Assembly (NCBI GenBank): GCA_045531755.1
Contig: JAZSEP010000112.1
Location: 1 to 12,876 of the forward strand
Direction: 5' to 3'
DNA from: UBA11540 sp045531755
GTDB taxonomy: Bacteria; Bacillota; Clostridia; Oscillospirales; Ruminococcaceae
DNA: 12,876 nt
Position numbers and translations under genes: made by a program. The first letter of the stretch is position 1. Every line of letters begins with the position of its first letter. Of the stretch, positions 6,796-12,630 are shown piece after piece. The notes beneath the pieces are model-generated. The model did no database searches. It worked only from the letters and a program-made list of their open reading frames with translations, and was not told the DNA's origin.

Positions 6796-7724
6796 TATAT
6801 CTTGAACCTGCCGAAGTCTGCCGTTGATTCGGGGTTTTTGAGCTGGGAAGCCGAGGGTTTGTTGTCAAAGTACGCCTTCATTTCGGAAAGCTCGTCGGGG
6901 GTCATACGCTTTGCAACGCTTGCGATGAGCTTTGTGGGCATATCGGGGAAGAGAAGGGTCATCTCCTTTAAAAGCTTCTTTTCGAGCTCGCTTCGGTACT
7001 GATTTCCGAGCTCTGCCATCTTCTCGAGTCTTGAAACGTACTCGCCGAGGACGGCGGTCTGCTGTGGGGTTACTACGGTTTCGCCGTCGCGTGACAGGGA
7101 TTTGATAATCTCCTGCGGATTTTCCCCATAGGCTTTTATAACGCCTGCGTTTTTCTGTGCAGGGACTGCCACGAAGGACCACTCGTATGCGTCGGTGGGG
7201 TCGTCGAGCTCGAAGAAGCAGAGCTTTCCGTCATACTCGCCGCCTGCGCGGTGGGAGCAGAGCCCCTTCTGCGTTCCACAGATTGAGCAGGTTTTGGTCT
7301 TCATACTGCAGCCGATGCTGACCTCCTTTTTGATACCGCCGTCAATCTCGTTTATGAGATTGGCGTTTTTTTCTGTTTTGAGCATATACGCCTTCGCCTC
7401 GAGGTAGCAATAATCTCTGCCGAGGGCGTTCTTTTTTGAACTGTCGGTTACAACCTCTGTGGAAAAAATTCTCGCTGCCTGATTCTGTGCGGTGGGGTTG
7501 TGGTCGAAGATTCCCGTTCTGCCCACGAAGAGAGTCGCGAGGGCGGAGAGCGCCTTTTCGGTGAATCGCTCGCCGTCGCGGTCAACGTCGTTGTCACAGA
7601 GGATTACGCTGAAGGTGTAGACCTCGTCGGGCGAGAGGGTGCGGCGCGCATAGGTGTTGATGAGCTTCATATCCTCTGCGGTCGCGAGTGATTTTTTGAT
7701 TTTTGTGTCGCTGATGTTAATCAT
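6795..7724 (-). CDS. Prohead protease with zinc-knuckle insert and scaffold-like C-terminus
   Basis: A 309-residue protein starting at ATG 7724, which overlaps the portal stop in an ATGA junction. The longer frame from 7808 would add 28 Arg/Lys-rich residues that are just the portal gene read out of frame, so I reject that start. Residues 35-200 match the HK97-type (U35) capsid maturation protease: 'GIFDHNP' gives the likely catalytic His75, 'KKEVSIG' the likely Ser136, and 'EWSFVAVPA' follows near 181. Between them lies C146-x2-C-x6-C-x-H158, a probable zinc-binding insert that I have seen in some phage proteases. Residues 220-290 are charged and helical and could serve as the internal scaffold. 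No separate scaffold gene is present. It cleaves capsid and scaffold proteins during assembly. Confidence 0.8.
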   Translation of the reverse strand: MINISDTKIKKSLATAEDMKLINTYARRTLSPDEVYTFSVILCDNDVDRDGERFTEKALSALATLFVGRTGIFDHNPTAQNQAARIFSTEVVTDSSKKNALGRDYCYLEAKAYMLKTEKNANLINEIDGGIKKEVSIGCSMKTKTCSICGTQKGLCSHRAGGEYDGKLCFFELDDPTDAYEWSFVAVPAQKNAGVIKAYGENPQEIIKSLSRDGETVVTPQQTAVLGEYVSRLEKMAELGNQYRSELEKKLLKEMTLLFPDMPTKLIASVAKRMTPDELSEMKAYFDNKPSASQLKNPESTADFGRFKI

Positions 7725-8857
7725 CCTTTCGCTGTTTGTTTTGCTTGTGCGCGGAGAAGCTCGGCTCTTGCGAGCTCGACCTCGTCCTGCAGGTTTATGT
7801 CGTTCCATCTTACGTTGAAATCGGCGCAGATGCCCTCGAGCCCTGCCCAGATTCTTGCGATTTTTACAATCACGGGGGTGAGGTAGCGTCTGTACGCCTC
7901 AAGCTCGCTTGTGAGGATGTCCGCCTGCTGACTGCTCATACGCTCGGTGGTTGACCAGGAAAGTCCGAGCATAAAGGGCGGTATTCCGAGCTTTGCGATG
8001 AGCTGTTCGAGTATCGAACGGACGGGAACCTGCATATCGAGAGCCTGTCCGTCCGCGCCGATGACCTTGACCTGAACGTCGCCGACGGCAACGAAATCCT
8101 TGATGACCCCTGCCTTCTGTGAGTTCATACCGTCTGCCCATTCGTGAGCAATCGTCTGCGCGATGTCGTCGTTGTATGCTGACAGAGCGCGGTCCTCAGG
8201 GGGTTTGTAGGTCACGGCGTAGCGAAGATTGCCCATTCTTTCAAAGTTCTGTCCCACGCTCTTGAAGATGGTGGTCAGAATGTCGGCAAAAAACGGCATA
8301 CCGCTTAGAATCGAGCGTCCCTTCTTTTCGCCCGGCAAAGACGCCAGGGAGGAGGTCAGGATGAGCGAGGGCAGGGGCGGTTTTACGAGCTCGCCTGTTT
8401 TTGAAACGGTATATATCTGTGGATTGAACGGGTCGGCACTGTCGCAGATTTCGAGGTCCTCGAGGTTTGCAAGATACAAGCCCGCAACCGAGGACTTTCC
8501 TCTGTTGAGAACAATCTCGCCGACCGCCGTTCCGCAGGTGAGCATACAGTCGAGATACCGCTCTATAAAGCAGTTTATCGACACTCCGCCGCCCGAAACC
8601 TTTACGTTTTCCAGAAAATCGGTGAGGCGTTTTTGCGCGCTCTTGTCGGAACAGACAACTTCAAATCCGCCTGCGAGGCGGACGAGCTTTTGTATTGCCG
8701 CATCCACAATCGGCACCGCCTCGCGCACCGCGCGGTAGAGCCGTATTTCCCCTGCCGAAACGTTGCCCATGCCAAATGAGAGCGAGGGTCTTGCAGGGGC
8801 GGTTTGCACGGGGGTCGCCACAGGCGGTTTTCCCCCGAAAAAGTTTGGTTTTTTCAT
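7721..8857 (-). CDS. Phage portal protein
   Basis: A 378-residue protein that forms the dodecameric portal ring through which DNA enters the head. GAAAGGA lies seven bases before ATG 8857. The central helical region after 'PEDRALSAYNDDIAQTIAHEW' and the late segment 'AKLGIPPFMLGLSWSTTERMS', followed by 'ILTSELEAYRRYLTPVIVKIA', match portal proteins of the HK97/SPP1 superfamily, where 'G-I-P-P-x-h-h-G' precedes the long C-terminal helices. It is on the short side for the family. It sits between large terminase and protease, the canonical order. The N-terminal 35 residues are Pro/Ala-rich and probably disordered. The stop overlaps the protease start. Confidence 0.85.
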   Translation of the reverse strand: MKKPNFFGGKPPVATPVQTAPARPSLSFGMGNVSAGEIRLYRAVREAVPIVDAAIQKLVRLAGGFEVVCSDKSAQKRLTDFLENVKVSGGGVSINCFIERYLDCMLTCGTAVGEIVLNRGKSSVAGLYLANLEDLEICDSADPFNPQIYTVSKTGELVKPPLPSLILTSSLASLPGEKKGRSILSGMPFFADILTTIFKSVGQNFERMGNLRYAVTYKPPEDRALSAYNDDIAQTIAHEWADGMNSQKAGVIKDFVAVGDVQVKVIGADGQALDMQVPVRSILEQLIAKLGIPPFMLGLSWSTTERMSSQQADILTSELEAYRRYLTPVIVKIARIWAGLEGICADFNVRWNDINLQDEVELARAELLRAQAKQTAKG

Positions 8858-9020
8858 ATCTTTTCCTTTCCGAGCGGACTGATCGCTCGATTTTAGTAGT
8901 GTCGCGTTTCTCCGTCACTTTTTGACAGATAAAGAATTTTCGTTGTGTCAAAGTCAAGAACGTAGGAATACGAGTGTATTTCAAGTGATGAAACAAAGAC
9001 GGACGGAAATTTACTATCTG

Positions 9021-10295
9021 TCAGCGTCTTGCCGTGCTCAGAGCAGGGGAGAACACGGCAGGCGCCGACTGCACGGTACAAACGAGGTAGCGAAGGTCGT
9101 CCATCGCGTGATCGTTTTCCTTTTTGACGGTTTCCTTTATGGAGTTTAGGTCCCAGCTGTAGAGCGAAAATTCCCTTATGCAGTCGGCGCAGGAGGAGTG
9201 AATTTTGATTTTGTCGGAATTTATCAGCTCGCTGACGCGGGAGATGCCCTTTAAAACGTCGTTGTCGGCAGGGATTACGCGGAATTCGCCGTTTCGGCGG
9301 ATGCACTCTATAAAGGAGGCAGCTGACGGATCGATTACAACCGCCGAAACTTTTTCGATGCCCACAACTTCTGCAAGGGCCCTCAGCTCGTCATAGTACT
9401 CGCTGTCGGTTTTCTGCGCACCGCGCTCGCGCGACGAATAGTAGAACTCGCGCAGTCGATAGTAGACACCGTCCTTAATGCCCCAAAGACCGACGGACAT
9501 TGGGTTGACGGTACCGTAGTCGCAGGAGAGGTAGTATTCGGAAAAGCCGTCGGTTTTCGCTTCGGCAAAGATGTGCCTTTTTTCGCTGAAATTGGGATAG
9601 ACAAGCCCCTGCGCGACACACCATTTTCCGAGCACAAATCTCTCGTAGAACACGCCTGAATAGAGGCTTCTGTACCGCTTTTTTATCTCTTGGGACAGCG
9701 ACGGATTGTCGTCCATCGTGAAATGCAGATACAGCGCGTTCTTTTCGTCGGCTTTCAAAATCCATTCGCGGTAGAACCAGTGGTACGGGTGCTCGGGGTT
9801 GCAATTAAACCAGAACTTCGAGCCGTTTATCGAGCATCGCGCCATCGCCTGCTCTACGAAGGAGCGAGGCATCAGGGCGACTTCGTCCAAGAAGACGCCC
9901 GCAAGGGTAATTCCCTGAATGAGCGAAGCGGAGGCTTCGTCCTTGCCGCCAAAGAGGTAGAAGCGGTTTTTCCTGCCCTTGCAGGAGATGTCGACGTAGT
10001 TGTGGGTGGCTTTGAATTCGCACTCAAAGCCCAGAGAGGGAAGAACCGCGACGAGCGAGTTTACCACGTTTCGCTTGAGGGCGGTGACGGTGCGGCCGCA
10101 GATGGCAAAGGAACGGTTGTTAAACCTTGAAAACGCCCACGCGATGAAGGAAAGGGACATACAGGTGGTCTTTCCGCTTCGCACCGCGCCGTCACAGATG
10201 ATGGCGTCACAGCTTCGGTGAGGGCTGTTTTTCGTCCACCATAAGAGGACTGTCCTCTGCTTTGGTGAAAACATTTTAGTTGTAAACTTTTTCAA
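9021..10295 (-). CDS. terL: Terminase large subunit (packaging ATPase/nuclease)
   Basis: A 424-residue protein. The N-terminal ATPase has Walker A 'GAVRSGKT' (residues 36-43), Walker B 'VFLDE' (134-138, Asp137-Glu138) and coupling motif 'FNCNP' (163-167). The C-terminal RNase H-like nuclease shows Asp259 in 'SCDYG', Asp322 in 'VIDPS' and Asp399 in 'HAMDDLRY'. All key acidic residues appear present, so the enzyme is probably active. It powers DNA translocation into the prohead and cuts the concatemer. The start is TTG at 10295: AAAGGAGG lies six bases upstream of it, whereas the first ATG (10274) is 27 bases away. The small-subunit gene lies 182 bp upstream, an unusually long gap that holds repeats. 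Confidence 0.95.
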   Translation of the reverse strand: MKKFTTKMFSPKQRTVLLWWTKNSPHRSCDAIICDGAVRSGKTTCMSLSFIAWAFSRFNNRSFAICGRTVTALKRNVVNSLVAVLPSLGFECEFKATHNYVDISCKGRKNRFYLFGGKDEASASLIQGITLAGVFLDEVALMPRSFVEQAMARCSINGSKFWFNCNPEHPYHWFYREWILKADEKNALYLHFTMDDNPSLSQEIKKRYRSLYSGVFYERFVLGKWCVAQGLVYPNFSEKRHIFAEAKTDGFSEYYLSCDYGTVNPMSVGLWGIKDGVYYRLREFYYSSRERGAQKTDSEYYDELRALAEVVGIEKVSAVVIDPSAASFIECIRRNGEFRVIPADNDVLKGISRVSELINSDKIKIHSSCADCIREFSLYSWDLNSIKETVKKENDHAMDDLRYLVCTVQSAPAVFSPALSTARR

Positions 10296-10342
10296 ATTGT
10301 TCCTCCTTTGAAAACGATGTTGTTCCTTCGGTACAAATTATT

Positions 10343-10390
10343 GTAGGGGCGACCACTGGTCGCCCGCGGGCGAGTGATACTCGCCCCTAC
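10343..10390. repeat. Compact GTAGGGGCGA two-hairpin repeat (copy R0)
   Basis: A 48-bp element with 10-bp inverted ends GTAGGGGCGA / TCGCCCCTAC. Inside are two palindromes, GGGCGACCA-C-TGGTCGCCC and GGGCGAGT-GAT-ACTCGCCC, separated by only GC. It has the same arms as the four copies at 12175-12630 but lacks their roughly 21-bp central linker. It lies between the two terminase genes. Confidence 0.85.
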
Positions 10391-10497
10391 GACATTGTGC
10401 CAACGGCACACATAGTTTCGAGCGTAGCGAGAACGTCATTGGCAAAGCCATATCGTTTGCACTGTGTTCAACACCGTTCATGCCTCTTGGCATGAAC
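10391..10497. other. Small hairpins in the gap between the terminase genes
   Basis: Besides R0, the gap holds TGTGCC-AAC-GGCACA, TGGC-AAA-GCCA and a 9-bp perfect stem GTTCATGCC-TCTT-GGCATGAAC (10476-10497) that overlaps the last codons of the small subunit gene. None is followed by a T-run on the minus strand, so I do not call a terminator. They could slow transcription, stabilise mRNA or be repeat relics. Confidence 0.5.
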
Positions 10498-10939
10498 ATT
10501 CCTCTTCTTCTAAACACTCGAAAAAGCTCACCGCATCGGCATCCTCGGACTGCTTTCCAATCTCGTATAACAGCGCGAGCGCCTTCATCCTGTCGGCAAA
10601 CTTTATCTCGAGCCCTCCGCCCTTCGGGCGCTTGATTTCCGAAACGTTGAAGAGGTTCATCGAGCTTAAATCGGGCTCCTCGTCGCAGAAAAGCAGACGG
10701 ATGCAGTCGTCGGCGTTGCCGAAAGCTATTCGCAGCAGTCCTGCCACCGCCTTGTCGCAGAGCGAATCGGAATTTTGGGCAGAGAGCTGTGCTACCTCTT
10801 TGAAGATGTCCTCACGGGCGATAAGCGCCTCGCCGACAGCCTGCGCCGACTCGGCAGGGAAGCCCGCGTGCACCGCCGCTTCTTTTAAGTTGTTTAACGC
10901 CGCGTATACTCTGCAAAATACTTTTTCTTTTTTGGTCAT
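10478..10939 (-). CDS. terS: Terminase small subunit
   Basis: A 153-residue protein with AAGGAG five bases before ATG 10939. The N-terminus (KEKVFCRVYAALNNLKEAAVHAGF) and the following helices match the helix-turn-helix region of XtmA/Terminase_2-type small subunits, with 'N-x-K-E-A-A-x-x-A-G-F' as the HTH core. The middle 'SDSLCDKAVAGLLRIAFGNADDCIRLLF' is the oligomerisation-type region, and the acidic, Cys-containing tail ends at the stop inside a hairpin. It recognises the packaging site and regulates the large subunit. It is the first gene after the long leader from the operator-controlled promoter. Confidence 0.85.
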   Translation of the reverse strand: MTKKEKVFCRVYAALNNLKEAAVHAGFPAESAQAVGEALIAREDIFKEVAQLSAQNSDSLCDKAVAGLLRIAFGNADDCIRLLFCDEEPDLSSMNLFNVSEIKRPKGGGLEIKFADRMKALALLYEIGKQSEDADAVSFFECLEEEECSCQEA

Positions 10940-11040
10940 ATTAACTCCTTCCTCTTTGAGCGAGAGCGTTCGGTCAGAAACAGGGTCCTCTTGCTTCGTC
11001 GATAAATCTCCTTGTGGGTTGACTCTTGTCGTTAGCCATT

Positions 11041-11282
11041 ATTTAGCTGCGACGTTTGTCGCTATTTCGCTGTGCCGTCAGGCACTATTTAGCTCGGCGT
11101 CAGCCGAATTTAGCGTGTCGAAGACACATTTAGCTTTGCGCCGCAGGCGCAATATTTAGCTATGGCGAAGCCATTATTTAGCTGCGACGTTAGTCGCTAT
11201 TTAGCTGACCGCAGGTCTATTTAGCGTTGCCGAAGGCAACATTTAGCTGTTGCGGGGCAACTATTTCTCTGACCGCAGGTCT
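11041..11282. repeat. Hairpin array B: eleven stem-loops with ATTTAGC linkers
   Basis: Stems and loops in order: GCGAC-GTTT, GTGCC-GTCA, TCGGC-GTCA, GTGTC-GAA, TTGCGCC-GCA, ATGGC-GAA, GCGAC-GTTA, GACC-GCA, GTTGCC-GAA, GTTGC-GGG and GACC-GCA, each closed by its exact complement. The linkers are ATTTAGC, with ATTTCGC and ATTTCTC once each, and many units carry an extra T on each side of the stem. Unit length is about 19-26 bp. The array lies in the leader between the minus-strand promoter and terS. No protein is coded here. It continues the 795-bp gap 10940-11734 together with the operators and promoters. Confidence 0.9.
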
Positions 11283-11397
11283 GCACCGCCCTCACCTAAA
11301 GCGCGGCAAACCGGCTTTTTCTTTCGCAAAATTGGTAACTGTTGGTAATTTGCGGATTTTTTCAGTTTTCGCAAGCGCAAGGTCATCCTCTCGTTTT

Positions 11398-11415
11398 TGT
11401 CGCGTTTGTGCGACA
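11398..11415. promoter_or_regulatory. Operator copy 1 (dyad TGTCGC-N6-GCGACA)
   Basis: A perfect 6-bp inverted repeat with 6-bp spacing, embedded in about 31 bp that match the second copy at about 27 positions. An overlapping 13-bp palindrome TTGTG-CGA-CACAA covers 11406-11418. It lies about 110 bp downstream of the minus-strand start point, in the leader. It is probably bound by the adjacent repressor. Confidence 0.6.
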
Positions 11416-11432
11416 CAATAGGCAAAAACAAA

Positions 11433-11444
11433 GCCCGTCAGGGC
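11433..11444. repeat. Isolated GCCC-GTCA-GGGC hairpin of the array family
   Basis: The same core stem and GTCA loop as the last unit of array A, followed by AATTTGAG, which looks like a decayed linker. It lies between the two operators. Confidence 0.5.
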
Positions 11445-11511
11445 AATTTGAGTGGAAATTCTGTTGTTTTGTAACGGGTATCGAGTTTTATTGCAAAAGC
11501 TCGACTCTTTT

Positions 11512-11529
11512 TGTCGCAGTTGTGCGACA
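11512..11529. promoter_or_regulatory. Operator copy 2 over the minus-strand start point
   Basis: The dyad TGTCGC-N6-GCGACA is the same as at 11398-11415. It begins five bases beyond the -10 box of the minus-strand promoter, so it spans the predicted transcription start (near 11528). A bound protein here would block the promoter directly. A partly similar sequence, TTTTTGTCCGC, occurs at 11586-11596. Confidence 0.7.
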
Positions 11530-11534
11530 CAATT

Positions 11535-11563
11535 ATTGTAGCACCGCCTCTCTAAGATGTCAA
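11535..11563 (-). promoter_or_regulatory. Near-consensus promoter driving the packaging/head genes
   Basis: On the minus strand TTGACA (11558-11563) is followed, after exactly 17 bases, by TACAAT (11535-11540), one base from the sigma-A consensus. Transcription would run through operator 2, operator 1 and hairpin array B into terS, about 590 bp away. Confidence 0.8.
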
Positions 11564-11612
11564 TATCTTTTTCGCATATTTGCAATTTTTGTCCGCTTTT
11601 TGCAAAAAGTTG

Positions 11613-11641
11613 TTGCATTTTTGCGAACTGTATGGTAGAAT
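11613..11641 (+). promoter_or_regulatory. Promoter of the repressor gene
   Basis: TTGCAT (11613-11618), 17 bases, TAGAAT (11636-11641) on the plus strand. It is divergent from the strong minus-strand promoter, with 49 bp between the two -35 boxes. It lies about 95 bp before the repressor ATG. Confidence 0.65.
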
Positions 11642-11734
11642 AGCTTTACAGCTACGAGAAACCCTTGTTAAGATACGCCCTGTGTGTACTCGGTCACGCC
11701 ACGACCGAAGGGCAAAGAAAAGAGGTTTTATACT

Positions 11735-12148
11735 ATGACTTTAGGTGAGAAGATTAAGGCAAGAAGGCTTGAGCTCGGACTTTCTGTTGACGAGGTTGCG
11801 GAAAAAATCGGCAGAAACCGCGCCACCGTCTACCGCTATGAAAATTCTGACATAGGGGACATACCCACGGGCGTGCTTGAAACGCTTGCAAAGGCGCTTT
11901 CCACCACCCCTGCAGAGCTTATGGGCTGGGAGGACGACGGGCTTTCCGACCGCGACAGACGCGACATTGCACGCGCGATGGAGCAGTTTATCGAACAGCT
12001 TGGCAATCCGAAGGAGGCGCTGATGTTTGACGGCGAACCGCTTGACGACGAATCGCGCGACCTTTTGTTAGATTCGCTTGAGAAGAGCCTCAAGCTCGGC
12101 AAGATAATGGCAAAGAAAAAGTTCACCCCGAAGAAATTTCAGGAATAG
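11735..12148 (+). CDS. XRE-family phage repressor, ImmR-like
   Basis: A 137-residue protein. ATG 11735 is preceded by AGAGG at nine bases; an upstream in-frame extension to 11684 has no RBS. Residues 4-62 form an HTH_3 domain (EKIKARRLELGLSVDEVAEKI, then 'RNRATVYRYENSDIGDIP'). The C-terminal part is a short charged helical region ending 'KFTPKKFQE'; it is not a LexA/S24 self-cleaving domain. This tail type is common in Firmicutes repressors that are removed by an ImmA/IrrE metallopeptidase coded just downstream. No such gene follows here, only repeats. It most likely binds the two dyads at 11398 and 11512 and silences the minus-strand promoter, keeping the element dormant. Target binding is inferred from position. 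Confidence 0.85.
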   Translation: MTLGEKIKARRLELGLSVDEVAEKIGRNRATVYRYENSDIGDIPTGVLETLAKALSTTPAELMGWEDDGLSDRDRRDIARAMEQFIEQLGNPKEALMFDGEPLDDESRDLLLDSLEKSLKLGKIMAKKKFTPKKFQE

Positions 12149-12174
12149 CTGGGGCGCGTATACCAAACCTCTCC

Positions 12175-12244
12175 GTAGGGGCGACCACTGGTCGCCGGTT
12201 AGATTTTGCGGCAAACCTTTCGGGCGAGTGATACTCGCCCCTAC
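12175..12244. repeat. GTAGGGGCGA two-hairpin repeat R1
   Basis: A 70-bp unit with ends GTAGGGGCGA / TCGCCCCTAC. The left palindrome has centre base C and one arm mismatch (GTCGCCGG). It begins 27 bp after the repressor stop, with no T-run after it. Confidence 0.9.
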
Positions 12245-12560
12245 GGGTAAAATTACGGTGTTCACTCACGCGAATTTGCGGTGTTGCGCCTACGTGAAAA
12301 TCGACACTTTTGTAGGGGCGACCATTGGTCGCCCGTTTGATTTTGTCGTAATTTTTCGGGCGAGTGATACTCGCCCCTACGGGTAAAATTACGGTGTTCA
12401 CTCACGCGAATTTGCGGTGTTGCGCCTACGTGAAAATCGACACTTTTGTAGGGGCGACCACTGGTCGCCCGTTAGATTTTGTCGTAATTTTTCGGGCGAG
12501 TGATACTTGCCCCTACGGGTAAAATTACGGTGTTGCGCCTACGTGAAAATCGACACTTTT
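12245..12560. repeat. Tandem array of spacer and repeats R2-R3
   Basis: R2 (12312-12380) and R3 (12448-12516) are 69-bp copies, each preceded by an identical 67-bp spacer. The third spacer (12517-12560) is 44 bp: 23 bp are missing between two CGGTGTT direct repeats, a slippage-type deletion. The periods are 137, 136 and 113 bp. R3 carries one C-to-T change in its right arm. Confidence 0.9.
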
Positions 12561-12630
12561 GTAGGGGCGACCAGTGGTCGCCCGTTTGATTTTGCGGTAA
12601 TCTTTTCGGGCGAGTGATACTCGCCCCTAC
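12561..12630. repeat. GTAGGGGCGA two-hairpin repeat R4
   Basis: The last copy of the tandem array. The centre base of the left palindrome is G, where the other copies have C or T. The stem itself is unchanged. Confidence 0.9.

Noticed and set aside
7725..7808. N-terminal extension of the prohead protease
   Set aside because: It overlaps the portal gene out of frame and is rich in Arg/Lys/Ser; the ATGA junction at 7721-7724 gives a better start.
10296..10477. Terminator between terS and terL
   Set aside because: Several hairpins exist, but none is followed by a T-run on the minus strand, and terL would need read-through from terS.
11041..11282. CRISPR array
   Set aside because: The constant part is only seven bases, the variable parts are palindromes and not unrelated spacers, the unit length is too short, and no cas gene is near.
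11292..11618. A 108-codon minus-strand frame in the control region
   Set aside because: It would begin upstream of the strong promoter and read through both operators, and it has no RBS or recognisable domain.
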